Assembly: GCA_005765155.1 (NCBI GenBank)
Contig: VCCP01000001.1
Location: forward strand, 6,758,001-6,822,000
DNA length: 64,000 nt
Direction: 5' to 3'
From: Zelopaecilomyces penicillatus
Lineage: Eukaryota > Ascomycota > Sordariomycetes > Hypocreales > Pseudodiploosporaceae
Shown: positions 11,417 through 24,200 of the stretch, one piece after another
Position numbering within the stretch: position 1 is the first letter of the stretch
Layout of the letters: every line of letters begins with the position of its first letter
Program-made: the position numbers and the translations under genes
The notes under the pieces: model-generated
The model's database searches: none
Seen by the model: the letters and a program-made list of their open reading frames with translations, nothing else
What the model was told of the DNA's origin: nothing

Positions 11417-12677
11417 TTTGTTTTCCATTGCTCTATTTTCGAAACCGACAAGAGAGGTCGTGATTGCGAAAGGATCTTTCCAAACAAAAAAAAAAAAGAA
11501 AAGGAAAAAAAAAGACAATGGGTTGACGGACCGTTTATGTCCGACTCAGACACCACGGCGCGTGGTTGTGGGTATTGAGGACCGAAGTACACAAGCAAAC
11601 GATGGAGCAAGGTAACGAAGATTTTTTCTTCAATCAGTTAGTCCATGTGTACCGGGGGTGTTCTGGCAGTTGGTGTTGAATTGCCAAGCGAGTGGTTTCG
11701 TCAATGACGAGAAAAGGAGAGGGGAAGTATGATTTGATTCAGCTAGCTCTTCCCAAGCTGGGCTGGAGGTAGAACAGACGAGACCGTTCTGACAACGCAC
11801 ACGAAGAAATGCATTTTGCGGATCCCCACCAATTATAGTCGCCGTACGAAATACAAAAGAAAGCCCCCTTATTTTACGCTCGGGGTAACATCATCTGCCA
11901 CTGTGTTTTGTCCCATGCTGTCAATCACAACCTGCTGCTGCTATGTACACGCACTACTACTGTGTTCTGCCACGTATTCGTTTCGGAGGGCTAAGAATAC
12001 TTGCATTACATGTATCTCGATGGTAGGAAATACAACCTTTGCATAACTTGGGCTGGCGGTGTATGACGCTGATCCAACTCATCGAGCCACTCGCCCATTT
12101 ATCCATCCCACGGTTCGCCCATCCATCTATTTATATTTGTATCAGATTGGTTTCCCATAAAATTCTAGTCACGGAGAAAACTCGTGTACTAGCAGCCATG
12201 TCAATGTCACCTTTTGCCGCAGTATTCCGTATCTTCTGAGTTAAATGAGCTACTGTTACTTTCGTAGAAACAACAAGTTGTAGCAGCACATTGCGAATCA
12301 ACAAGTCTTGAAGATTCACCACTTATCTAGATACAGAGGACTTGCTTTTTCCAAGATTCCGTTGAGAGTTGGACATGCTGTGATGGCGGCCTACATATAC
12401 ACACATAAATATATACTTCGAGTGAACTTCCAACACCATGAGCCCAGGGGAAAGAGAAAAAGGGGGAAGTAGAGAGACTTTAGGTTATCATTGTCACATC
12501 TACGCTGTTTTGCAAGAATACCTCCGAATCCCTCCCTCTCCCGTTGCCCATACCATCATATTCGCCGTACTCACGTTAAACAGCCGAATAGTGTCTTACT
12601 GCACTAATATATTCGCTGTGACCAGCTCCAAAATTCAAACCCGCAAGCTACACACACACACACGTCCTTTTACCACA
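11417..12677. other. Convergent intergenic region with A-rich tract
   Basis: Lies between the SET gene stop and the transgelin-like gene stop. It contains an A-rich stretch at about 11486-11515, directly after the SET gene, which fits a 3'-UTR. Only implausible short ORFs follow. Confidence 0.5.
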
Positions 12678-14807
12678 TTACCTATTGGCCCCTGGCAACG
12701 GCCTAGGTCCGACAATCTGCCTCCTCCCAGCTCCGATACCCTGCGTGCCACGGTTCTGCCCGTCTCCTCCCGTGTAACCGCTCCACTGGCCGACATCCCA
12801 ACGACCACCCATTCCGCCCCCGATGCCGTCCACGCCGTTGCCGCTCCGCACTGCCGCGGCCGTCTCCATCTGCGATTCCTCCCACTCCTTTTGCCGCTGC
12901 CGCTCCATCTCCATTTCACGCTCAAGCAGTGATTTGGACGCCCAGCCGCCTGCTTTCGTCTTCTCCTGACTCTGCACACGGCGTCGGTCTTCGCCATCCC
13001 GTTCCTCGGTTGCGCCGAGCTCCCGTGCGTATGTTTTCTGCACGGGTAGCTGTAAGGGGGCGGGCGTGCTGCTGAGGAAGCGATCAGTGCGATTAGGAGC
13101 TGCGGCTGGTGCTGGTGCTGGTGCCGGTGATGATGTGTGCTTCGGTGGGACTGGTAGCGGCCGGGCACCAGGGGTAGGCGTCTTTGGCTTGTTCGCAAAC
13201 TTTGGGTCGGGGAGAGGTCGGGGTGATTTCGGTGGTGGAGCTGAGTTTACTTCTGAATCCTCTTCGATGCCTTGCTGATGTTGCTGGTTCTGGTGCCATT
13301 TGGTTTGGAGGAACTCGCGCTCACCCCGTGTCCAGGATTCCTGTCGGTTCTGCTGCGCCGCGTTCGGATTTGGGCTCACGGGAGTTGGTTCGCCTGGACG
13401 ACTCCTGGATCTAGCTCGTAATTTGGCGGGCTGTTCGGCAACCATGGGTCTTCCCTGTCGCTCTTTTTCGTACTCAGCTTCCCGCTCCCGTGCCTGTTCG
13501 AGCTCCTTCTCCAGTTCTTTGATGCGATCACTATGTGTGTTGCGCTCTGGCTCTACGACTTTCGGCTTGGGTTCGGTCTGCTCGGCCTGGTATTGGCTGA
13601 GGAACTGACCGCGTAGTCTATCATCGTTGCGAGCTTTGGCGTGGCGCCGCTCTTCTTCAAACCGGTTTGCTGCATCCTTCTCTTCCTTGCGGCGTTTTTC
13701 CTCTGTCAACTTCCATTGATACTCTTGCTCTTCCCATTGCCGCCTCTCTGCCTCGGCCTTGTGGTGTTCCTCCTCCCTTAACCGTCGCGTCTGCTCTTCC
13801 CATCTCCGCTCTTCATCAAGTCGTGCCCGCTCCTCAGCATCCCGCTCTTGTCTGTGTCTTTCTTCGGCCTCTTGCTGTAGACGTTCTTCCTCTGCTTCTC
13901 GTTCTCTGCGTAGACGATCCTTTTCCTGCATGCTAGGTACAAGAGGTCCGGCACTTGTGATTTGTCTCCGGCCACCAAATGAAATGCCAAGATTGCCCTG
14001 ACTTGCGCCGCCCATGTACCCATACTGGGCAATATTCCAAGCTGGTGCTGTGGCTCCTTCATGCTCTCTCCTGCTCCAACTACTCGTGACAGGACCCGGC
14101 GATCCCGGGCCGTTGGATGGGCTCTTGGTCGGGCTCCGTCTTCCTGATGCGGAATCGCCGGTTTGGTGAGACAAAACACGCTTAGAACTACTTCCATAGC
14201 CCGAAGAGTTGTTGCTAGTAACAGAGGCACCTCGGTTGCGCACTCCAGCCGGGACGGTATATCCAGAGTCCTGTGGGCTCAGAGCCCCAGGGTGTATTTT
14301 CGGCCCTATGAAGGATGGGAAATTTGTCGGATTGGCGGCATTGGCAGCTCTGCTGAATGCGCCCAGACATTGCAAGACTTGCGCTGGGTCTTTTTGCTCA
14401 AACAGATCTACTGTTAAGAATGTATCGTGCTGGCGCAAGTTGAGGGGCGGAGATTGGCATGCGCGCAGGAAGTGAGAGATGTTCTCCATCTGAACAAATG
14501 GCATGGCTGACTGCTTAAACCTGACGCCTGGGGACACGGCGAGGTTGACAAGTCTGTAAGTGGTGATGAGAGTTAGCACAAGTAAGATCGCCTATATACG
14601 ATACGGGAGCGTAGAAAGGCGCGGCAAATGCTAAACGTACTTGCAAAGGGCAACGCCATTCTTCAAGCCCTCAAGTAGATCAGACGATGGCAATTTTTCG
14701 CCAAGGATATCTTCAATCCAGTTGCGAGCCTCATTGGCAGCCGCCGGCGTGTATTTCTCAAGGCGCAGCCTGCGCAGGTCCTTGTCGAGAGAGCTGACCG
14801 AAGCCAT
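12678..14807 (-). CDS. SCP1: Transgelin/calponin-like protein with long coiled-coil and proline-rich extension
   Basis: Two exons: 14807-14641 and 14553-12678. The intron is 14554-14640 (GTACGT donor, TTACAG acceptor) and the joined protein is 680 aa. Residues 1-130 form a single calponin-homology domain (LEGLKNGVALCK, then SAMPFVQMENISHFLRAC). A calponin-like repeat follows at 234-254 (GYMGGASQ ... GRRQI). Residues 264-423 are a very charged Glu/Arg coiled coil; the next 200 residues are Pro-rich. A second motif resembling the calponin repeat sits at the C-terminus (648-669, GYTGG ... GRRQI). Yeast Scp1 and fission yeast Stg1 of this family bundle actin filaments in patches and rings, but are only about 200 aa. 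The extension suggests extra scaffolding, possibly SH3-binding. The symbol reflects family only. Confidence 0.85.
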
Positions 14808-15720
14808 GATGTGATTATTGTGGTATGTATGCGAATTCGGGGCTATATTCGCTTGCGCAAGCCCGCAAAAAAAAGCACAGGTTGATTTGTTTTTGGTAAC
14901 CAGCTACCGATCGCCGGACGTGAATGTATATGCAGTCTTCTCTGCAGTGACAGTTGGTGCGGCGCGCTGATCTGCGGGATGTTCGGGGATGACGTCGTCT
15001 GTGCCGGAGGACGAGAGGATCGAGTTGTTTACGTCGCAAGCAGCGGGATGGTCAATATTAATGCGCCGTTATCTAAAAGGATTGTGCGATAGTACCCGTT
15101 GTAGAGAGGTCGAATAGGGTCGGGGGAGGAAAACGGCAATGCGACTTGCAGGGTTGTCTGCGCGATGGATGAGGGAAGTCGACGGAGGAGGAGAATTATA
15201 TGGTGTTGTTTATGTGTGCTGTAATTAGGTAGCCTTGGAGGGGGGGCTCTGGATGTGGTGGGGGGGGGGATGCTGCAGGTGCTGTTCAAAGTACAGCGCT
15301 GTAATTTAGGCGATACGCGCGTACAATAACAACACTTGGCGCTGTAGTCGTGAACGAGGCTGATTGTGGGAACCTGGTTGACTTGGCAGCTTTGGGCACT
15401 AATTAATCTACAGTAGGTAGGTTGCGCTGTCTTTGCGCTGGATCTCCCTAGCCCACAAGCACCCCTCCAACCCTTTAACTCCCGGGCCTCTAACACGGCG
15501 GCCCTATGCAAAGGCCCCCCCGCGCCTGAAATGACGTGGGTTGCTGTGGCTCGTCCATCTACTGGTCAACTCACTGTGGCGCAGCATAATTGAAGCCAAC
15601 ACCACCCAAGAAAAATAAATCTGTGACGTCGTAGCTTTTCGTTTCCCTCCACGCGGAATCATACTCGTCGTCGCCCTCTTTTCCCCAATTCTTCTTTTTC
15701 TTCTCCCCTCCCCTCCCTCC
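14808..15720. other. Divergent promoter region between transgelin-like and NDUFAF2 genes
   Basis: 913 bp shared by two diverging genes. It includes G-runs at about 15238-15271 (one of seven or more G and one of nine). A 160-codon ORF on the minus strand at 15029-15511 is Pro/Ser/Thr-rich without a recognisable fold and is not called. Confidence 0.5.
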
Positions 15721-16486
15721 ATGTTATCAAAGCATATAGGTCCTGTGAAGCAGGCCTGGTACAGATGGAAGGCTCTCCGCCTACCCTGGCGGAAGAGATT
15801 CCTTGTAGGTATGTCAAACCCTCCTCCTCCTTCCATTTCATAGCTCAACATCCATATATTCTTAACCACATCGCATCGCATCGCATCGCATCTAATATAT
15901 GCACAAAATCTTCAGCGCATTACCATCTAGCCACATTGCTAACACGTATATAGGCTTTGATCTTCAAGGCAACACATACTGGGAATTCCGCCTCACCCGC
16001 GGCGCCGAGGACTCCTCCGAGCGCTGGCGCCGCATCGTCTCCTACCCACGCTCCACCTACCTCTCCCAAGTCAAAGTCAGCCCCCAGTGGCACCAATGGC
16101 TCCGGTACACGCGCCTCGAACCCCCAACCATGGCCGAACAGCAATCTGAGGTCATTCGCCAGGCTAAAATGAAGTACCTCGCCGCTGAGGCTGACGCGCG
16201 ATGGGAGGCGAAGCCGAAAGTCATGGAGGATCCAAATTCGAACCCCGTGTCTAACGTGACGGCGCAGACGTTGCCGCCGCTTGATACAGGTGATGTCAAG
16301 TCGTCACAGCAACAGCAGCAGCAGCAGCAGCAGGATGGGAGTGTCAAGACACAGGAACATACAGAGACCATCGCAGCGGACGACAAGGCAGAGGATGCCA
16401 ACGACCCCTGGGCGAAAGCGAAAGCGCAGGGACCTGGAGAGAATTGGCAACCTACGGCCTGGAAGCCAACGCCATCCAAGAAATAA
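15721..16486 (+). CDS. NDUFAF2: Mitochondrial complex I assembly factor NDUFAF2 (N7BML/B17.2L family)
   Basis: Two exons, 15721-15808 and 15954-16486, give 206 aa. The intron (15809-15953) has donor GTATGT and acceptor ATATAG; joining restores FLVGFDLQGNTYWEFR without a frame break. The conserved NDUFA12/NDUFAF2 core occupies residues 1-105: the W-rich start (KQAWYRWKALRLPWRK), GNTYWEFR, RRIVSYPRSTY and SPQWHQWLRYTR. Family members act in the mitochondrial matrix as chaperones late in assembly of NADH:ubiquinone oxidoreductase. The C-terminal half is polar, with nine consecutive Gln (about residue 150) and a WKP tail, as in fungal N7BML. The start ATG is inside the expected first helix. The longer frame-only ORF starting at 15899 is an artefact of intron read-through. 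Confidence 0.92.
15869..15892 (+). repeat. CATCG pentanucleotide microsatellite inside the NDUFAF2 intron
   Basis: Four and a half tandem copies of CATCG lie in the middle of the intron, away from both splice sites. Confidence 0.9.
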
Positions 16487-16918
16487 TGACGCCTTGTTAT
16501 GAGCTTATATGACGATTTTGGGATATATATGCTTCCGGGGAGAGCGGTTTCTTTGATGTCAAAATGTCAGTCGGCAGAAATATTCTGATTATCATGTACC
16601 ACCTATTGTACCAAAATGTAATATACCCAACCGCTATCTGTACATAGGTAACAACAGCAACTTTGTCAAACGACTCATATCCTTCAGCCATCATAAACAG
16701 AAACCAAAACTCCCGTCATCCCCTCCCTCCCAACGCCTTTGCTAAATAAAGTACCTATGCCTGGGGGGTTTTCTACTATAATCAAAGTTTTTTCCCCACC
16801 CAATCGCCAGTAAAAAAAAAAACAAGGGGGTATTGATGTGTGGCTGCTTCCCTCTTCCCTTTCCTTTCTCCGACTTTGCTTTCTCCATCATCTTGTCTAG
16901 AAAAATGCCCAGTTCCTC
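16487..16918. other. Short convergent intergenic region
   Basis: 432 bp between two converging stop codons. T- and A-runs near 16787-16822 are the only notable composition. No gene is seen. Confidence 0.5.
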
Positions 16919-18756
16919 CTAGGCATCTTCATCTCCGTTATCCTGCTTCATTTGTGAACTGGCCTTTATCAACTCCAACAAAATCCCAATCCTTTCACCA
17001 GAGTTAGTCAAAATAGTGCTTGCGAGAACATCCCCCGCCGTCTCCGTCTTGATCCTCCCCGTCCTCTTCCTCTGCGACTTTTTTATCCGCGCCTGCACCC
17101 CTCTCTCCACAGCCTCTGCAAACTCCTCTGTATACTCCAGCGAATTGCACTGCAACAGCTGCTGCACTGCGCTCTCCACCACCAGGGATAGCTTGGCGTT
17201 GTCCTCCAAGCTCACCGTGTTGGCCGGGTGGCCTACGTAACAGTGTTCTAACATGCTCATCGTGAGCATCCCCTGGGCTTCGTGCTCAGGGTCGACTTTG
17301 CGAGGATCTTTAGCTGAGGATGGCAATAGGAGTAGGAAAAGCTCCTTGGTGAGTGTGATGTGGGCAGCTAGAATAAGAGGGTTTTCGCGTTGACTGATGA
17401 TGAGTGCGAAGAGTTCGAGGGGCATCACTTTGATGCTTGCTGCAAAAGCCTGGTATACTTGTCCAAGCTCGGACTGCTTGCCCAAGTTGTGTAGGGCGGC
17501 TGAAATGAGTGTGAATAACCGCAGCCGGAGTGGGACAGACTCTGCCAGTCCTGAACTGGCTAAATCGGCCGGGCTGTCGTGTGTGGCGGTAGTCTTTCGT
17601 TTCTGAGGTGTTGGAGGTTCTGATATGCCAGAACTCATAGCCTCGTCTTCAAAATAGTCGGCAAACTTATCGTTGGCGAGGTCCAGGACCTCCTCTCGTT
17701 TTCGCTTGTTGGACTTGCGATTCCCTTGCTTGTACTCCTTCTCAAACACCTCCTGGAAAGAAGCCGACGACACACTGTGCCCATCTGCAGTGAGCGCCTT
17801 GATGATTGCCTTGACTCCACTGTGTCGCCCATCCTTTTGGTTCATGTACGTGATTATCAAGGATTCGCTCCGTGACGTTGTTGGCACACGCCCTACTTTC
17901 CCCTCAGCCACGTGAGTTTCCTCATCAACCCTCCCGCGCTCCGCCCAGTCCGCCTCCAAAACGTCGAGCATAAACTCCAGCCAGGCCTTCCAGTAGCTCC
18001 ACCGATGCGGCATTGCATCGCTGCAGTTGAAAGCCCAGCCCACCACGGACCAAAAGTCCTGGCCTCTCGACCAGATGCTGCTCTGGTTGGCCATTTTCCC
18101 CCGCAGCTGGTCGCCGTCTTCCTCCGAGTCTGTACCCCCGCCTCCGTCGGCCATCATATCTCCATCATCGCTGTACGGCTCGTGGTAGATTGTGCGTCGG
18201 GATCTGGAAGGTGCGCGGAATTGGAATGCGGCTCGGAAACCGGCATTGAGCGGCCCAACTACAGCCAGTAAGTTGCGCAGATAGCTCAGTGCCAGAGAAG
18301 ACACTTCGCGCTGCTCTGGTTTCTCGACGCGGGTGGTGTGTAGCGGGTGGATGGCAATCGTGTTGAGTATAGCAAGGTGTGATGGTGGAGGTATCGAAAC
18401 CGGCTTTGTCGTCGATATCCGTGTAGAGACACGGGATGCGAGAATGCTACTCAATAGGTTGATGGCGCAAATATCTAAAAGGCTCGGTTACCGTTGTTCT
18501 CATAATTCACTATGCAACCATCTATGCACAGGAGGACCTGGTATAATGCAGTCTTACAAAGTTGCTCCTCCAGAAAAATCTGGCAATGCTGCTTGAGCTC
18601 GCGCGGCAGCTGCAGAGCGTTCCGGTATGAGCATTCTTGGCCATGGAGGGGAGTAGTCGCGGCAGTCGACTTGCCCGTCTCGTCCGGTTCCTCTTTGGAT
18701 GTGTAGAATGATAGAGGCGATGAATCTGCCGTGGATCGCGATGTTCTGCCCATCAT
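16919..18756 (-). CDS. Conserved-looking protein of unknown function, probably nuclear
   Basis: Two exons, 18756-18558 and 18474-16919, give 584 aa. The intron is 18475-18557 (83 nt, donor GTAAGA, acceptor TTTTAG, GGTAACC as possible branch region), and the join keeps frame across EEQLYICAINLL. The protein is helical with little low complexity. Features include a conserved-looking W-rich segment near residue 220 (RWSYWKAWLEFMLDVLEADW), an acidic patch near 180, and a basic cluster RKSNKRKREE at 319-328 suitable as a nuclear localisation signal. A second basic stretch (KKSQRKRTGR) lies near the C-terminus. I do not recognise the family. There is no signal peptide or membrane helix. Composition and exon structure make it a real gene. 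Confidence 0.82.
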
Positions 18757-19348
18757 TGTCTGCCGTCGGCGCGTGTCGATGGTGCAGTAGAATGGAGGGG
18801 AAGAAGTTTACTTGTGAAAAGAGTCTAACATCTGGAGGACTTACGCGACCACGATAAAGCACTGTACCATAGCCCAGAGTACAAAGATATTGGGTAACAG
18901 GCACGCACTCTGTTAGCACAATGAACGGGGACGCCACAGGTGGTCTAGGCGCGCGCTAAGATCAGTTAAAGTGGCTTGGCTTCTCTCCCGCGTGTTAGTA
19001 CAGGATTGCCGCCACAAGGTGTGTTTTTTTGTTCACCGTCCTGAATGCTATCTCAAAAGCTTCATAGAAATGTAAACATGTATGTATTAAGCCTCACCAC
19101 TCTTCTCGCTTATCTAAGGTATCGTAATTAAGAAAACCAAAACGCCATTTTAATGCCACCTCGCTATGCAATATCGACAACACTTATCCCCTTACCAAAC
19201 CTTCCTTGCGAATACTTTTTTCTTGGGGATCAACCACCAAGATCCAGTCCCCGGAAAAGGGACGGGAGAACCATATCTTGAACGTAGAGTGATACTTTAC
19301 CCTTGGGCCCTCCAAGCTTTTGTTTGACATTTTCTGATCAATTGGTTT
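18757..19348. other. Tandem intergenic region
   Basis: 592 bp holding the promoter of the preceding (-) gene and the 3'-UTR of the MFS gene. The stretch near 19020-19140 is AT-rich. No ORF is credible. Confidence 0.5.
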
Positions 19349-21242
19349 TCAGAATACTTGTGTCCCAGCAGCATTGCTCTGCCGTCTATCCTTTTCCGTC
19401 TGTTCAGCCTCAGCCATTGCCTCGTCCTCAGTGACGTCCACGTGCTTCGACTGCATTCTCTCCATTGCCTTGGCAGCTTCGGCGGCGAACTCGCATTTGC
19501 TTCGGATCTTAGCACCATGCTTGTAAAACAGAAACGGAAAGGGCAAGCAAGCCAAAGCCAGGAAGGCGGGGATAGAGCTAGCCCAATGAATGCCTAGGTC
19601 GCTATACATATACGATGTAAACAATGGGAAAGCAGCGCCGAAGAGTGATCGGAGAACCGAGTTGGCAGCAAGTGCGGAAGCGGCAAAGATGACATCTAGA
19701 ATCGGTGTGAATTAGCACTAGTGATTTGGAGATCCATGTTAGTATTATATGGAGAGCAAACTCACAAGAGTCGAGCAGGTAGTTCATCAAGGACAAGAAG
19801 ACGAGTACAATTCCCGAAGCAAAGAAAGCTGAGCCGATGATGGATACAATCCAGTGAATTTCGGGACCATTGGTCCAGGCAAACCAAAACAGTCCGACCG
19901 GGATCAAGACGGAACCGAGAATAGCTGGCGGCAGACGAGCTTCTGGAGGAGCCATACCACTGGGTGATGCGGCGGCTAAACGGGCATATCTCCTATTATC
20001 GAAAATAGTTCCAATGGTAGATATGGTCATGCCAACAGCAATACCGATAAAAGCAAGCCCGCCGACGCCTGGGCTCCATCCTCGGCCGCGCTGGTATACA
20101 ATAGGGAAAGCGGCGAAGCACATGTAAAGCGTGCCATAGATAATGGCCATGTAGATGGAAGTTAAAAGAACTATGGGTTCTTTGAACAGCAACACCCAGG
20201 GCCGGGAAAGGGATACCTTTAGCTGGCTGCGGATGCTCTTGGGTGGTTGTCCTGCCTCTAGTCGAGAGATGTAGACCTTGCCAGTCTTTTCGCTCAACAC
20301 AGCAGCTCTTTGGCGCAGCAGAACAGGGGCATAGGTCTCGGGGTACAGCAGAGTGCTGATGACCCAAAATATACCGGTAAAGATAGCTGTCATTCCCTCA
20401 ACCCACCTCCAGCCCGCTGCTTGACCGAGGAAGCCACCGGCAATAGGTCCTAAGAGAATTATCATTAGTATGTCACGTAAAACAAAAGTTGAGAGCAGAT
20501 GGTGGGGTTTCTTACCGAGAGCTGGGCCCAAAAATGGCGCCATAGAAAAGATGCTGGAGGCAATTCCTCGCTCTGTGGCGGGGAACATATCGGCAATGAC
20601 ACCGCCAGCATTGGTTAAAGGAGATGAGCCAAAGGCACCAGCCAAAAATCGGAGCACAATAAGGCCGGCCATGGAAGGTGCAGCAGCTGAGCCAGCATTG
20701 AATGCGGTTAATGCCAAGTAACTGACAAAGAAGAGCCGTTGCCTGCCATAGAGTTCGGATAAGGGGGCCCAGATGAGAGGACCGATGGCGAAGCCTAGCA
20801 CAAACATGGAAACACCGAGAATGGCGACTGTGGACGAGACATGAAACTCTTTTATAATTTCAGCAACTCCCCCAGAGTAGGCAGAACTAGTGAAAGAAAC
20901 GGCGAGGGTTGCGCCGGCCTGAGTAAGAGTAATAGCCCATTTCAGAGGCCGGGAATAGGCCATAGGATTGCGTGGGTCGTTGGGAAGGAATTCGACGAGA
21001 TATGGCGACTCGGGCGTTCCAGCACCAGCATACTTGTGGTTGAGAACTTCATCAGTAACGCCAGCCGGGTCGATGACTCGTTTCCAATGAGATACATTGT
21101 TGTTGCAGCTTTGCTGAGCTTCGACATCATGGCCCGGGATTGTGACGGTGGCTGAGGAGCCGGAGGCTGATGTCAATACTGATGCCATTGATGTCGATGC
21201 GGCTCTGGGCTGTCTCGCTGGAGACGAAGCGCGGTTCTCCAT
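19349..21242 (-). CDS. MFS multidrug/H+ antiporter, DHA1 family
   Basis: Three exons, 21242-20516, 20449-19766 and 19695-19349, give 585 aa. Intron 1 (20450-20515) is 66 nt and in frame, so it is hidden as an insertion in a simple ORF. Its donor GTAAGA and CATACTAATG branch region show it is real; removing it restores the motif C-like GPALGPIAGGFLG. Intron 2 (19696-19765) has donor GTGAGT and acceptor TTCTAG. The signature loop LSELYGRQRLFF (motif A) is present, about 12 membrane helices are expected, and the N- and C-terminal tails are long and hydrophilic. DHA1 members in fungi export drugs, polyamines or toxic metabolites across the plasma membrane; the substrate is unknown. No biosynthetic genes lie beside it. 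Confidence 0.93.
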
Positions 21243-24200
21243 GATTAGTGATGATCTGGGATGGTGATGATGTGAAATCTGGTGTTGATAATGGGCACTC
21301 TAGGAGGTAGATGCGTCGTTGGCTGTTCGCCTTGCCGGTAGATGCAGGTTGCTCTTTCCGTGGTAAATACCACCGCAATAAATCGACCAGCCAGCTATGT
21401 AAGTAAGTAGCTACCGGTATTATCCAAGCAAGGTTAGGGTTAGATTATTCAACCAGGAGAGAGAGAAGGAGAAGTAAAGTAAAGAAGATATCCAAGATCG
21501 TCAGCAGGATGGAAACAGAAACACACTCGGAGGTTGTTGTCCTGCATCAGATCTGGTTGCAGCCCTTTTTGGAGGTGGGCAAGGACTCTTAGATGTATTA
21601 ATGGTTGAACACCGCCGATCACCAGTGCCACCCTTGGGCCTGACCCGCCGAACCGGCGCCGCTGCTCCACGCTCGGAGAATAGTGCGGTGTACGCAGGTG
21701 TGTCCATTGTGTTTACAACTGCCGACGTCGCTTGTGAGGCCTGCCTGTAATAGGCAATGGGTGTAAATTATCAAGCGCAGCTGGAAAGGAAAAGCTTAGG
21801 TAGTGTGGGTGTGGGGAGTGAAAGAGGGTGGAGAGTGGATGGAGGTGCGTGCATTACTGCACAAGTCGAGTCCACTAGCCCTGTAGCGTGTGCATAAGTG
21901 GGTACCTTTCGTTCATAAAATGCTCAGGCGGCTTGATGGTGGCGCCAATTTACCGAGCAGTGACGTTGTCCATACATATGGCCACACAAAATCAATCAGG
22001 GTTCTGTGTGGTGATACTGGTACCTTGCACACACCCTGCCGGACTTTAGACGGAACAAAGAGCGGAATTGGAACGCGAGCTTTGGATAATTAGGGAAGAA
22101 ATACGAGGAGTGATTCGGATCCGAAGTCATGCAAGACACTGACACGTGGAGGCAATGTGGATAATAAAACACAACCCTCTGCAACATCCTGTCGTTGACG
22201 AAAGTGATTAATAACACTTGAGCCAGATGAAGCGGCATTCAAGCAGCTACTCAAGCGTACATGCTATACTAGACGATGGTGGCCACGAACTGCACAACTC
22301 TTTCCATGGGGAATTGATTTCAGCATCCACGGAAAGATGTGTCGTCTAGAGGAATCATTTGACACAAAGGATGTTCAACGTTGTCTCGGAAAATCTTCTC
22401 TTCTTTCTGTATTTAGAGCAAGATGAGACACGACTCACCCACTGTGTTCATGTAATCAAACGTTGCAGCAACCCATTTGCATGCATCTTTTCAATATAAC
22501 TCCATTGGGTATACTTATAGAATCGCGGGTAGAAGCTATGCCGAAGAGAATTGTGCAAGCTTCCATCTGCTCCACTCTACCTACGTAGTAGGTGTATCGG
22601 TACTTGGGTGCCCTGTGCTGACCCTGCTGTTTAGTGCAGTGGAGCGCTAGAGGCATATCGGCTCCCGGGGCTGCTGGGAAATCGATAGTGGCTTGGGGGA
22701 GTTGGGGGCTTGGAATTGTGAGCGAAATCCGGCAGCCATTGAAGCCGGTTTCTGTGCATAAATAACTATGTGGGTTGTCAACCTCGGCAGAGACGTATGG
22801 AGCAAATGTCTAATATCCATCCCTCTTATTTCCGTGGTAATCAGGTATGAATCACTCATTTCACTTTCCTGTTGGTAAGGCACTGAAGATAAATGTAGCC
22901 TAGTTATAATCTTTGTGAATGAATATTGTACCGAAATCCTACGTAAAATCTCACCAGGCAACAGAAGATCGCAAAACAAACAAGTAGCAGAGGTTGCAAA
23001 AATGCCACAAGCAGCTTCAAGCCCATGCCATCCAAATAACCGACGTCGCTCAGCCGACCCGGAGCCGAGTCCGGTCCACCCTCGGAGGACGGACCTAGTC
23101 TTCCTGTAATACTAAATTACGATAGTGTGAAGTTTCCACTTACAACACCCTGCGCGCTTCTTTTCCCGTCGATGGCATCATTTTTTTTGTACAAAAATGG
23201 AACTTTTCTTAAATGAAACCCTGCGGTTTTCGGACAATGGCTGCACAAATACTACGATACAAACCGTTACAGTAACCCCCCATGATGAAAGCGGCAGTGC
23301 GTGATAAATGATGTTTAAGTAGGTAATAATGATACTACCTTTCAAATCTCGCCCCGTATGCGACCTAACAATGACCAGCCGCATATACCAATCGCAATAG
23401 GTAGGTTGGCCTGTTTGTCTGGTGGTCGGCCACCTTTCACAGACAGAGGAAGAAGAAGAAAGTGAAAGTTCCACCAACGGCCGACCATAACGCCGATGAC
23501 ATGGGATATCGGTCAAACGCTTGACCGAGGAGGGGGGCACGTATTTTGGCTGCAACCATCAAATGTCAAACCAAACATGACATGAATACCACACACCGTC
23601 TTCTCGTCTCTTTCCCGCCCTTTATGACCGCGTTTTTCTTTTCTTTTCTTCCTTTTGGGTATGTCTCAGATTGGTGAAAATAGAAAAAAAGAAAAGAAAA
23701 AGGAAATTGATGTTAACGATGCAGAGGAAACGGGAAACTTGCCTAATTTGCACTTCTTCGACGACGCATCTTTTACCGTGACAAAGTTTCAACGTGGGTA
23801 GTTACACGATTAGGCACATATGTACGTGGCTTGCCAGGATTGGGGGGCCACTAATTACTGAATCTACAAAATGCCCAAGAAGCAGGTTTTATAAGTATCG
23901 TGCGCACAGAAAAAGGAAGCCGAATTCCGTGATGTTGGTTACTAGTAGTAGCTAGCCCAGCCCGGTTTTTACATCATATGATATCGCGTATGTTTCCGCA
24001 TCATCTCGCCTTACCAAAAGAACTTTTATACACCCAACGCCGCCTTCTTTTCGGGGTTTGAAACCCAACTTGTCAAGGGACCCTTTTTTAAATAGAAGGG
24101 GGGGTACGGAGTACCTACTACTCACTCGAGAATCAATCAATCATTCTCTCCATTGCTTGTGGATCTCATTCAGAGTCGGACGACGGTCAACCCGATGGCT

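Noticed and set aside
18475..18495. 17-nt gap read as an intron in the unidentified nuclear gene
   Set aside because: Too short to splice; an 83-nt intron with GTAAGA donor and the same acceptor fits frame and consensus.
19602..21242. MFS transporter as an uninterrupted 546-aa ORF
   Set aside because: Contains an in-frame 66-nt intron and reads into a second intron; splicing gives a coherent C-terminus ending at 19349.
19349..21242. MFS gene as part of a biosynthetic gene cluster
   Set aside because: No synthase, oxidoreductase, methyltransferase or pathway regulator beside it; neighbours are housekeeping genes.
21432..21444. GGTTAGGGTTAG, telomere-like
   Set aside because: Less than two TTAGGG units; could be chance in the MFS promoter.
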